Assembly: GCA_016213845.1 (NCBI GenBank)
Contig: JACQZN010000027.1
Coordinates: 1-45,182, forward strand
Direction of reading: 5' to 3'
DNA: 45,182 bases
Source of the DNA: Candidatus Wallbacteria bacterium
GTDB taxonomy: Bacteria; Muiribacteriota; UBA6191; JACPRK01
This document shows positions 9,101 through 15,690 of the stretch, piece by piece. The position numbers were made by a program, and so were the translations under genes. The notes beneath the pieces were generated by a model. It had not been told where the DNA came from, searched no databases, and saw only the letters and a list, made by a program, of their open reading frames with translations. Every line of letters begins with the position of its first letter. Position 1 is the stretch's first letter.

Positions 9101-9970
9101 GGCGCGCCGCTCGCTCGTCGAGAGCGATGCTAGCGCCAGGCCGCGCACCGGCTCGCCCAGCGTAACCGAGGCGCCATCGACCGTGATCAGAAGTTGCCGC
9201 CCGAGCTCCGCGAGCGGTGCCCCAGGGCCCGCGGCGGCTTCGAGCAGTGCCGCGTCCGCGCCCGGCCCATCGCCGTCCTCGACCACGGCCAGCGCTTCCA
9301 GCGCCCGGCGCGCGGCGGGTTGGAGCTCCGAAAGCCGGGTCCCCAGCGCGGAGCGGCCCAGCGCGGTCCTGAACAGGCCCGCCGGGTCCTCACCCGGCCC
9401 GGCCGCGCGCGCCGAGGCCGCCAGCAGCCGGATGGCTTGAGGATGACCGCCCGCCATCTCGAGGCGGCAGGGCCGCTCGCCTGCCAGGGATTCGAAGAGC
9501 GCCAGCCCCGAAGCCGCCTCGAGCGGACCGAGCCTGAGCTCGAAGAGACTGAGAAGCTCGATCGGTCCCAGCCTGGGTGTCTCGCTCGCCGCGGCGACCA
9601 GCGTCGTGAAACGGCCCGGGAAGGAGGCCACGCGCGCCAGGGCGGTCTGGGCTTCCGCGGAGCGGGCCTCCAGGCCGTCGGCGAAGAGGATAGAGCCGCT
9701 GGCGCGAGCGGCTTCCAGCTCCGCCAGCAGCCGCCCGGCCGCCAGCTCGCGCAGGTCCAGCCACCGCACCTGCCGCGCGGCCGCCAGCTTCTGCGCCAGC
9801 GCTGCCAGCAGCGCCGACTTGCCCGAGCCCGGCAGGCCAAGGACCAGGAGCGCCGGAAAGGCGTCCACCCGATCGAGCAGGGTTGCCAGCTCACGCTCGC
9901 GGCCGGTCAGATCGGGCGGCGGCTTCGGCAGGCGGGCGGAGTAGCCTCCCCTGTGCGGTTCGCTGGCCAT
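6110..9970 (-). CDS. STAND-like NTPase with TPR array and degenerate cyclase domain (A)
   Basis: The 1286-aa product has the same architecture as the gene after it. Walker A is GLPGSGKS at 45-52 and a Walker B-like ILFADGL sits at 94-100. A low-complexity helical region and a TPR array follow from about 300 to 1010 (for example GEYSRAAEHYRQAMERV and GDYARAARLFRRGLLLA). The last 160 or so residues are a cyclase-like domain. It keeps the GD pair (CAGDRYLARF, 1170-1171) and an MGLHHGRI segment, but has Glu in place of the first metal Asp (LLLAELAAF) and lacks the catalytic Asn. STAND proteins usually switch oligomeric state on ligand binding; here the ligand is unknown. It is the first gene of a two-gene operon and is transcribed away from the peptidase gene at 10283. 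No clear promoter was identified. Confidence 0.9.
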   Translation of the reverse strand: MASEPHRGGYSARLPKPPPDLTGRERELATLLDRVDAFPALLVLGLPGSGKSALLAALAQKLAAARQVRWLDLRELAAGRLLAELEAARASGSILFADGLEARSAEAQTALARVASFPGRFTTLVAAASETPRLGPIELLSLFELRLGPLEAASGLALFESLAGERPCRLEMAGGHPQAIRLLAASARAAGPGEDPAGLFRTALGRSALGTRLSELQPAARRALEALAVVEDGDGPGADAALLEAAAGPGAPLAELGRQLLITVDGASVTLGEPVRGLALASLSTSERRAWELELGRQREARGEWARAHDRYCRAAAAAPARAALGRLWQELGRLGRHGELLERAERTAALEPSVEVSCMRARAMASLGQPREALNFLRQERDRFGAEGGGPDKVAQARLLACQAEVHWQLGEEPRALRAAWDALQRGEETGDTRATIDSLELLGLLHSARGDATRAVSLLERARSIAGGDESARSMAVRAAVEARAGRFESAAGLYRLAIETTASTSEKAQLTRELAACLASSGDTAAALDLARWSRALASSAADRDCLIASLGLIGRLERDCGSLEAALESLGRALTLGGERAPDGAYVEALLDRGEILRTRGDLRGAARDFARALGVASTLADAALPVRALTLLGALAAERGEYSRAAEHYRQAMERVRAGAPGVAMVDVLCGLAAVSRDRGEYASAAQLLEQAQRAASELAPGARPAALRCARARVLLQKTALARARGDQRAALEHATAASELAREAGDRLLAPRIALEMAGVFRENGEYPKAMEVLWRVFDSARATGDRLAAATSLEELARCHQERGDYARAARLFRRGLLLAQRIDALRMVARFINALAHIEADRGAHREALALYKRARVLLRGLHDRKETQKTLGGIADLHRNRRELPQALQAARDALRIAEELPDPPGAARALSQISTIQAQMGKPTEALHTQRQSLAIREGLGDVRGIVESLTRSSRIYSAMRDPDRAEPLIERALGIAREYALGRAESLLLAERAGIELERANLSEAESLAAAAADLAAGLDFAEGLARAYRVVGLVQKKLHRYDVSQRYLERALKCFRRLRRDAEIETLVDEIKSVGRENLDALLEMRRAMVDEAAELEREIADRHGQDAALLLAELAAFPELLRERGVESAMDHAAREDALIVPRILAGGGTVLVCAGDRYLARFDTAAQALAASISIHRDNCSGAGPLPEVRMGLHHGRIAVTGGRVAGRAVEVLGRLPSLAGPDGIAVTAELLAHLESSAPLALEEIQGVRARSGESPLRVYRVTPAAREAP

Positions 9971-10021
9971 CGGACGGTGACAATGCTAACGCACACCCGG
10001 CCGCCGAACCAGGAGCGTCGG

Positions 10022-10108
10022 AATTGGGTCCACTCGACTTTCCCCATTTTCCTCCGCACTACTTGCCGGTTGGCGGCGAAAAATGGGGAAAGTCGAGTGG
10101 ACCCAATT
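10022..10108. repeat. 29-bp perfect inverted repeat (MITE- or REP-like element)
   Basis: Arms 10022-10050 and 10080-10108 are exact reverse complements over 29 bp, starting AATTGGGTCCACTCG on each strand. They are separated by 29 bp. No T-run follows on either side, so it does not look like an ordinary terminator, and no target-site duplication is evident. It lies in the divergent gap (9971-10282) between the NTPase gene and the peptidase gene, upstream of the latter's promoter. The size and symmetry suggest a non-autonomous mobile element or a REP/RAYT-type palindrome. No transposase is present in the window. Confidence 0.9.
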
Positions 10109-10173
10109 TGTCTTGGGGGACATGCGCGTCACCCCGAAGCGGCAAAGAGTCGCTCTGGAAGCGCAATCAGGGA

Positions 10174-10202
10174 TTGACAGGGGGGCACTTCGCACCTATA
10201 CT
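10174..10202 (+). promoter_or_regulatory. Sigma-70-type promoter of the C25-like peptidase gene
   Basis: A perfect -35 box TTGACA (10174-10179) and a near-consensus -10 box TATACT (10197-10202) are separated by 17 bp. Transcription would start near 10209, about 75 nt before the start codon. The ribosome binding site AAGGAGG (10272-10278) is also near-consensus, so the gene is probably strongly expressed. Confidence 0.85.
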
Positions 10203-10282
10203 GCAGCGCTTTTTCATTCCTGCCCATTTCCGGACCCATCCTCACATCAAAGTAAAAACAGTAGTCAGAAGAAGGAGGAGCT

Positions 10283-12310
10283 ATGCAGTACGTGAAGATT
10301 CGGGGACTCCTGGCCGCGGCGGTTCTTGCGGCTCTCGCGCCGGCGGCGGCGATTCATGCCGGTCAGGTGATCGTTCCCAAGACGACCATCGTCCATGTCG
10401 ACGAGGGGAGCGCCTCGACGCTGCAGAGCTTCCTTGCGGCCATCCCGGCCAATATCTTCCATAGAGAGTCGGACCGCTACCAGGGCGTGCTCCTCACCGA
10501 TGACACCAACGTCGTCACCAACAAGTACCTGCTCGACGACTGGGCCACGTACCTCGCGGCGACCGGCGCCCGGCAGTCGCTGGTCTTCGTCGGCGATGTC
10601 CCCGAGGCGACCCGCCAGGGCATCCAGGCGACGCTGAACTGCTCCCAGAGCACGGTCATCGAGGGCTCCGACCCGAGCGTGATCGCCCGCCGGATTGCCA
10701 AGGACAACTGGTCGGCCACGCAGAAGGTCGTCATCGCCCCGAGTGTCACTGATGCCAACGACGTCGACATCCAGAACGCGGCCAACGCGGCGGTCTACGC
10801 CTCGATGGCGAACGCGCCGCTGCTCTACGCCAAGGACGGCGTGCTCGACGACGCCACGCTCGAGGTGGCCCGCAGCCTGGGCGCCAAGGAGTGCGTGGTC
10901 TTCGATATCGGGAGCCGTCTGAACGCCTCGGCCGCCCAGGCCCTGTCGGCCGCCGGGCTCGTCACCACGTTCACGGCCAAGACGGAGAAGGACATCGTCG
11001 GCAACATGCTCACGATGGCCGGAAGCAGCACCACCTGCCTCTTCAGCGACAAGGCCCGCAGCCTGGCGGCCTCGGTCGCCGGCGCCTGCTACGGCGGCAC
11101 CGTCATGAAGGTGCCGAGCGGTATCACGGCGCTCTCGGTCAAGGCGTTCAAGTCGATCAACCCGCTCCTGATGAGCGATCGCAAGCTCGAGGCTCCCTAC
11201 GTGGAGGACCCGGGTGTGACCCGCACCGAGCAGCAGATCGCGGATTCGTTCTACGGCTGGCTCGCCGGCCTGGGTGGCGAGGACGCCTCGAAGCTGGAGA
11301 CCGTCATGGTCTTCGCGGCAGGCTCCGTGACCTCCGGAGTGCCGCTCACCCTGGAGCGGTCGCTCATCGGCGACCCGCGCAAGCCGACCGACCGGGGTGC
11401 CATTGCGAGTCGCATGCCCGGCAGCTGTCTCGAGAACATCGCGTACATCAACCGGACCAGCCTCTACCGGGCGCTGATCTTCTCGAACCCGCGCTGGAAC
11501 CGCATCACCATGACGATGGTGGCCTACGAGTGCCAGAACACGTCGTCGAGCAGCACGGGCCCGACGGAGGCCAACGACGGCAAGAACCACATCGTCAACG
11601 AGTTCTGGGGCTGCTCCACCGGCGGCTACAGCGACCCGGGCGTCTACAGCACGTTCAAGAACCGCGGCTACAACATCGGCTTCCACAGCGGCCGTGATGC
11701 AGACATGAACGTCGAGGACCCGATCAACAAGGAGAAGGCCTGGGGCATCTGGCAGGAGCTCAAGGACGGCACGGCCTACGGCTACTTCTCGGGCCACGGC
11801 AGCACCAACGCCTTCTACTCGATGGAGACCGACAACGGCATCGTCGCCGACGAGGAGTTCGGGAGCACGCACTGGCCGTCGGCCGAGGGTCGCGTCAACC
11901 ACTCCGGCCCGGGCTACGAAGCCAGCCAGTGGGACCAGGACTACACGAACCTGCACAGCGCGGGCGCTGCGTTCAACGCTTGCCTCATTGGCGGCGGCCA
12001 GCTGAACAACGTGCTCCTGAAACACGGCGCGACCTTCTCGATCACCAACTACGTCAGCGGCAGTTTCGACGGCGGCGGCTACCTCTTCTGTCTGCTGGCC
12101 GACGAGTTCGCCAAGGATGGCCGGTCGATCGGCGAGGCTCACGCATTTGCTCTGAGCGGCATCAGCGAGGTCTTCGCCGCCCATCGCGAAGGCAAGGACA
12201 GCTCGATGCGATTCGCCCTCTACGGCGACTGTCGGATGGAGCTGGCCAAGCCCGACTGGACGCGCCCGGCGCCCGCCTCGAGCGGCTCCGTCGAGGGCCA
12301 CAAAATCTGA
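10283..12310 (+). CDS. Secreted caspase-fold peptidase, C25 (gingipain)-like
   Basis: The 675-aa protein begins with a signal peptide (residues 1-26, …LAAAVLAALAPAAAIHAG). The N-terminal half contains alpha/beta repeats reminiscent of cell-wall-binding type 2 modules (VVIAPSVTDANDVDIQNAAN … NAPLLYAKDG … LGAKECVVFDIG). The C-terminal half carries the two signatures of the caspase-like clan CD fold: a His in YFSGHGSTNAF (H505) and a Cys in AAFNACLIGGG (C567), spaced as in gingipain-type C25 peptidases. It is therefore probably an exported cysteine peptidase acting at or outside the cell surface. It is monocistronic, with its own strong promoter, ribosome binding site and terminator. It lacks an obvious C-terminal sorting domain, so the export route beyond Sec is unknown. 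Confidence 0.8.
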   Translation: MQYVKIRGLLAAAVLAALAPAAAIHAGQVIVPKTTIVHVDEGSASTLQSFLAAIPANIFHRESDRYQGVLLTDDTNVVTNKYLLDDWATYLAATGARQSLVFVGDVPEATRQGIQATLNCSQSTVIEGSDPSVIARRIAKDNWSATQKVVIAPSVTDANDVDIQNAANAAVYASMANAPLLYAKDGVLDDATLEVARSLGAKECVVFDIGSRLNASAAQALSAAGLVTTFTAKTEKDIVGNMLTMAGSSTTCLFSDKARSLAASVAGACYGGTVMKVPSGITALSVKAFKSINPLLMSDRKLEAPYVEDPGVTRTEQQIADSFYGWLAGLGGEDASKLETVMVFAAGSVTSGVPLTLERSLIGDPRKPTDRGAIASRMPGSCLENIAYINRTSLYRALIFSNPRWNRITMTMVAYECQNTSSSSTGPTEANDGKNHIVNEFWGCSTGGYSDPGVYSTFKNRGYNIGFHSGRDADMNVEDPINKEKAWGIWQELKDGTAYGYFSGHGSTNAFYSMETDNGIVADEEFGSTHWPSAEGRVNHSGPGYEASQWDQDYTNLHSAGAAFNACLIGGGQLNNVLLKHGATFSITNYVSGSFDGGGYLFCLLADEFAKDGRSIGEAHAFALSGISEVFAAHREGKDSSMRFALYGDCRMELAKPDWTRPAPASSGSVEGHKI

Positions 12311-12340
12311 GGCTGCGAAGCGCCTGGGTCGAATCAAAGA

Positions 12341-12374
12341 ACCCCCGGAAGGGCCTGGCCCCTCCGGGGGTTTT
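12341..12374 (+). terminator. Strong intrinsic terminator, probably bidirectional
   Basis: Stem arms CCCCCGGA (12342-12349) and TCCGGGGG (12363-12370) are followed by TTTTC. On the opposite strand the stem is followed by TTCTTTG, so it can also terminate the convergent pilin gene ending at 12402. Confidence 0.9.
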
Positions 12375-12401
12375 CTCACGCCTCAGAGAATCCCGTGGCG
12401 T

Positions 12402-13208
12402 TTACCAGCGACTGGAGTGCCGGCTCAACGTGGAGCCGTCGGGGCCGACGGGCCCGCCCTGGTTGAAGGCGGCTGAGCCTGGGGTAGTGGCGCCTGGGCT
12501 GGGGCCGAAGGTGCCGTAGCTGCCGCAGATGGCGAGCTTGAGGGGGGACTGCGGGCAGGGGGAAGGGTTGACCACGTTGACGGCCGTTGCGGTGCCCGCG
12601 ATCCAGCCGGTCGGGAACCCACCGTTGAGCGGGACGACGCCCGTGACGACGCCCAGATAGCGGCCGCCCAGGCCGATGGGTGTGCCTCCGTGTGCGATTG
12701 CGCCGACGCCGCCGCCCGAGGTGTCCATGTAGTCGTCCGGGACGTTCTGAATCTCGCCGTTGTAGTATCGAGAGATGGCCGATGGGCAGATCCAGACGTT
12801 GTCGTCGCGGATTACGGAACCGAGAGGCCCGCTGCTGGGGCTGTTGTAGAAAGCGGGCGGGCCACCGACGGTGGGGCGCAGGTCGGCGATGGCGGGGATG
12901 ACGCCGGCCGTGCTCGGGGCGAGGATGTTGGCGGCCCCTGCGATCGCGTTGGTGTCAGTCAGCCGGCCGGTGCGGGGAGTGAAGCCCCAGGCGGCCTTGG
13001 AGTTCTCGGCGAAGGCGGTGTTGGAGGTTTCCCAGACGGCCAGGCCGGTCTCGATGGTCTTGAGCTGCCCCAGGCAGCTCTTGCGCCGGGAAGTCTCGGC
13101 GAAGTTCTGATACTTGGCCAGCCCCGCCGCAGCGAGAATGCCGATGACGATGACGACGATCAGCAACTCGATGATGGTGAAGCCCTTTCGGGTTCTCTTC
13201 TGGGTCAT
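12402..13208 (-). CDS. Type IV pilin-like protein, paralogue 1
   Basis: The 268-aa prepilin has a short basic leader and the canonical cleavage/methylation motif KGFTIIELLIVV, with Gly at -1, Phe at +1 and Glu at +5. The hydrophobic N-terminal helix that packs in the pilus core follows. It is larger than a typical major pilin (about 150 aa). The globular part contains a Cys pair near the C-terminus (CPQSPLKLAICGSYGTFGP) that could form the disulfide-bounded D-region. It is a close paralogue of the next upstream gene (13670-14470): the first 80 residues are nearly identical and both end in RHS-RW. The start ATG is preceded by GGGAG. Transcription probably starts at the sigma-54 site 13292-13307. 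Major pilin or T2SS-like pseudopilin cannot be distinguished, because no assembly genes are in the window. Confidence 0.9.
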   Translation of the reverse strand: MTQKRTRKGFTIIELLIVVIVIGILAAAGLAKYQNFAETSRRKSCLGQLKTIETGLAVWETSNTAFAENSKAAWGFTPRTGRLTDTNAIAGAANILAPSTAGVIPAIADLRPTVGGPPAFYNSPSSGPLGSVIRDDNVWICPSAISRYYNGEIQNVPDDYMDTSGGGVGAIAHGGTPIGLGGRYLGVVTGVVPLNGGFPTGWIAGTATAVNVVNPSPCPQSPLKLAICGSYGTFGPSPGATTPGSAAFNQGGPVGPDGSTLSRHSSRW

Positions 13209-13291
13209 GCCGGTGCTCCCTTCGCTGGGACGGCACCCCGGAGACGATTGCTCCAGAGCTGGCTATCCCACCCGTTTTGGGGACATGGGTG

Positions 13292-13307
13292 GGCAAGGAC
13301 GGTGCCA
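13292..13307 (-). promoter_or_regulatory. Sigma-54 (-24/-12) promoter of pilin paralogue 1
   Basis: On the minus strand the site reads TGGCACCGTCCTTGCC, an exact match to TGGCAC-N5-TTGC with the required 12-bp spacing between the -24 GG and -12 GC. It predicts transcription from about 13281 and a 73-nt leader. pilA genes are classically sigma-54 dependent, under PilR-type activators. Confidence 0.9.
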
Positions 13308-13617
13308 CGAGACGCAAAAGTCGTGTCATGCCGCATCAGTAAAGGCATGATCGGGATTTGGTGGACGGTGACGGCAGAGTGACGGGATGCCGGTTCGGGA
13401 TGTTTGTATCCTTGTTGCTGTTCGTCACCCATGTTACGGCTCAGTAACGATAGAATAACGAGTTTCGCAGGCGACAGGGTCTGGCGGTGACCGCTCTGTG
13501 AACGCTCGGGTTCGGGCATGAATGTCTCTATAGGCCAAAAATAGCCTTAACCTCCGAGAGCCGGTCATGTGGCCCATCGGGCGTGGCGTAATCCGGCTCA
13601 GTACCTCGGGAATGAGA
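13308..13617. other. Intergenic stretch between the pilin genes, no gene seen
   Basis: About 310 bp with no convincing coding frame. It should hold the enhancer sites for the activator of the 13292-13307 promoter, but I could not define them. Small AT-richer patches (around 13440-13460 and 13530-13550) stand out from the GC-rich surroundings. Confidence 0.5.
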
Positions 13618-13644
13618 AATCCGGAGAGCCAGGCTCTCCGGATT
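13618..13644 (-). terminator. Terminator-like hairpin after pilin paralogue 2
   Basis: A perfect 13-bp palindrome (arms 13618-13630 and 13632-13644, AATCCGGAGAGCC and its complement) lies 25 bp beyond the stop codon of the pilin gene. On the minus strand it is followed by TCTCATT, only weakly T-rich. It probably separates the two pilin transcripts, or stabilises the 3' end of the first. Confidence 0.75.
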
Positions 13645-13669
13645 CCAGACCGACCGAATGCGGGTGGGG

Positions 13670-14470
13670 TTACCAACGTCCGGAGTGGCGATTCAAGGAG
13701 GAGCCGTCGGGTCCGACCGGCCCGCCCTGGTTGCTTGGGGAGGCGCCGGGGGTGGTCGCTGCGGCGCTGGGGCCGAAGGTGCCGTAGCTGCCGCAGATGG
13801 CGATCTTGAAGGGAGCCTGGGGGCAGGGCGATGGGCTGACGGAGTTAACGGCCGTGGCGGTGCCGGTGATCCAGCCGGCGGGGAATCCGCCGTTACCGAC
13901 GGTGACGCCCGTGACGACGCTGAAGTAGCGGCCGCCCAGTCCGACGCCCGTTCCGCCGTGCGCGATCGGGGCCACGCCGCCGCCGGTGGTGTCCATGTAG
14001 TCGTCCGGGACGTTCTGGACCTCGCCGTTGTAGTAGCGGGACAGGGCCGAGGGGCAGAGCCAGACGTTGTCGTCGCGGATCACGCTTCCGAGGGGGCCGG
14101 CGTTGGTGCTGTTCAAGAAGGCCGGGGGGCCGCCAACCGTCAGGATGGCGTCGGCGATGGCTGCAATTTGAGTTGCGGAGCTGAGGATGTTGGCCGCTCC
14201 TGGCGCGTTGACCGTGTCGGTCAGCCGGCCCGTGCGCGGCGTGAAACCCCAGGCGCACTTCGAGTTCTCTGCAAACGCCGTGTTGGAGGTCTCCCATACG
14301 GCCAGACCGGTCTCGATGTTCTTCAGCTGACTCATGCAGGTCTTGCGCCGGGAGGTCTCGGCGAAGTTCTGGTACTTGGCCAGGCCTGCCGCGGCGAGAA
14401 TGCCGATCACGATGACCACGATCAACAGCTCGATGATCGTGAAGCCCTTGCGACGTCTGTTTGGTGTCAT
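13670..14470 (-). CDS. Type IV pilin-like protein, paralogue 2
   Basis: The 266-aa prepilin has leader MTPNRRRKG and core motif FTIIELLIVV (Glu+5). It is very similar to paralogue 1 throughout: same Cys near residue 45, conserved CPSALSRYYNGEVQNVPDDYMDT block, and C-terminal Cys pair CPQAPFKIAICGSYGTFGP. The middle region is most divergent (residues about 85-120), as expected for surface-exposed loops. Both copies keep separate sigma-54 promoters and separate hairpins, so this is a tandem duplication of a whole transcription unit. The start ATG has GGGAG upstream. It may encode an alternative major pilin or a partner subunit. Confidence 0.9.
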   Translation of the reverse strand: MTPNRRRKGFTIIELLIVVIVIGILAAAGLAKYQNFAETSRRKTCMSQLKNIETGLAVWETSNTAFAENSKCAWGFTPRTGRLTDTVNAPGAANILSSATQIAAIADAILTVGGPPAFLNSTNAGPLGSVIRDDNVWLCPSALSRYYNGEVQNVPDDYMDTTGGGVAPIAHGGTGVGLGGRYFSVVTGVTVGNGGFPAGWITGTATAVNSVSPSPCPQAPFKIAICGSYGTFGPSAAATTPGASPSNQGGPVGPDGSSLNRHSGRW

Positions 14471-14553
14471 GCGAATGCTCCCTTGTCTCGAGGACGTCCC
14501 CCGAGCGACGACTGCGCTCCGGATGGTCCCGCCCGATCTCGGAGACCCGCAAA

Positions 14554-14569
14554 AGCAACCGCTATGCCA
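14554..14569 (-). promoter_or_regulatory. Sigma-54 (-24/-12) promoter of pilin paralogue 2
   Basis: The minus strand reads TGGCATAGCGGTTGCT, with the invariant GG and GC at -24/-12 spacing. The box lies exactly as far from its start codon (99 bp from the first T to the A of ATG) as the box of paralogue 1 does, giving the same predicted 73-nt leader. This independent match supports both calls. Confidence 0.85.
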
Positions 14570-14808
14570 TGACGGCGACAGATCTCGATTCGCCGCTTCT
14601 GGAGCCGCTTTTCGAGATCCTCCCTACGTCTCGTGAGTCCGCACAGGACTTCTGGACTGGGATAATCTTGTCCTTGGCTCCGCCGAAGCCTCCATCGAGC
14701 CGCCATCCCAGCCGTGACGCCTGATCTCGACGCCCAGCACGCTGCCAGCGCTCCCCGCTGCCTCCGAGGGGCGCAGTGTCAAAAGTAGGTCTCGAAAGTC
14801 CTATTGCC
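14570..14808. other. Intergenic region upstream of the pilin promoter, no gene seen
   Basis: About 240 bp lie between the sigma-54 box and the end of the FGE-family gene, within a 338-bp non-coding gap (14471-14808). There is no good coding frame and no obvious terminator for the FGE-family gene. Activator-binding sites for the pilin promoter would be expected here but were not identified. Confidence 0.5.
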
Positions 14809-15642
14809 TCAGCGCGCCACGCGAAATCCTACGTGCCTGGAGCGCACTTCCGGCCACTCCCGAGCCCGCGCCGAGCATCTCAGCCGCTCAGGTACGCTGC
14901 CCCAGCTCCCCCCCCGGATCACCCGGTGCACCCCACTCTCCGGGCCCGCCGGATTTCGGCCGGCTCCCTGGAGCTCGTAGCTCCGGGCGTCATACCAGTC
15001 CTGGCAGTACTCCCAGACATTCCCTGCCATGTCGAACGCGCCCACCGGACTGGCCCCTTTTTTCCGCGCACCCACCGGCGATACCCCCACCTGCATCGAC
15101 GCCAGAAACGAGTCGCCCAGCGCGGCCAGCTGCAGGGTCGGCTCCTCGTTTCCCCAGGGATACCTTCGTCCGTCCACTCCTCGCGCGGCCCGCTCCCACT
15201 CGGCTTCCGTCGGCAACCGAACACCCGCCCAGGCGCAGTACGCCACCGCTTCCGCCCAGGTCACGTTGGTCATCGGCCTGTCGTTCGGCAACTCCTCGAG
15301 CCTGTACGGCAGCTCGTGTCCCGTCGCTGCGCAGAACCGCGCGTACTGCTCCCGGGTCACCTCGTGCTTCGCTATCGCGTACGCGCTCAGGCTGACCCGG
15401 TGGGCCGGCCTCTCATCGGACCGCGACATCTCGTCGGTACACCCCATGACGAACTCCCCGGCCGGCACTCGGATCAACACGCTTCCGTCTCTGCCGTTCT
15501 CGAGCTCCTCATAGCCCTGCCGGTTCGTCCCCACCTGGGTCCACCCCTGTGGTATCGCCGGCTCGGCCCCTGCGAGGACTCCCGCCGCCCAGGCCAACGC
15601 CAGCAGAGCCTCCAATCCATGAGCTCGTGCCCGCCGCCGCAT
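14809..15642 (-). CDS. Secreted FGE-sulfatase (SUMF1)-family protein
   Basis: The 277-aa product has an N-terminal signal sequence (ALLALAWAAGVLAGAEP). The formylglycine-generating-enzyme fold follows: VPAGEFVMGCTDE, ALSAYAIAKHEVT-like strands, RLPTEAEWERAARG, YPWGNE, DMAGNVWEYCQDWY and RVIRGGSWGS … RHVGFRVAR. Genuine aerobic FGEs carry two copper-binding Cys just after the RGGS motif. Here that segment has GSVPERLRCSARA, so at most one candidate Cys remains, and the protein is probably not a sulfatase activator. Family members also serve as structural or sugar/ligand-binding domains and as EgtB/OvoA-like relatives. It follows the purine permease by 48 bp on the same strand and could be the last gene of that operon. 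Confidence 0.85.
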   Translation of the reverse strand: MRRRARAHGLEALLALAWAAGVLAGAEPAIPQGWTQVGTNRQGYEELENGRDGSVLIRVPAGEFVMGCTDEMSRSDERPAHRVSLSAYAIAKHEVTREQYARFCAATGHELPYRLEELPNDRPMTNVTWAEAVAYCAWAGVRLPTEAEWERAARGVDGRRYPWGNEEPTLQLAALGDSFLASMQVGVSPVGARKKGASPVGAFDMAGNVWEYCQDWYDARSYELQGAGRNPAGPESGVHRVIRGGSWGSVPERLRCSARAREWPEVRSRHVGFRVAR

Positions 15643-15690
15643 CGGGCATCAGCATATCCGAACGGTTCTCCAGGTCGCCATACCCCCCCC

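Noticed and set aside
10022..10108. Inverted repeat considered as an intrinsic terminator
   Set aside because: No T-run follows either arm and both flanking genes are transcribed away from it, so there is no transcript to terminate.
12342..12370. The GC-rich hairpin considered as a mobile-element end
   Set aside because: Its position right after two convergent stop codons and the following T-run fit an ordinary intrinsic terminator.
10265..12379. 704-codon minus-strand frame opposite the C25-like peptidase
   Set aside because: The peptidase strand has promoter, ribosome site, signal peptide, catalytic motifs and terminator; the opposite frame has none.
13303..13317. A second TGGCAC/TTGC pair (TTTGCGTCTCGTGGCAC on the minus strand)
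   Set aside because: The elements are in the wrong order for a sigma-54 promoter; only the 13292-13307 arrangement has correct order and spacing.
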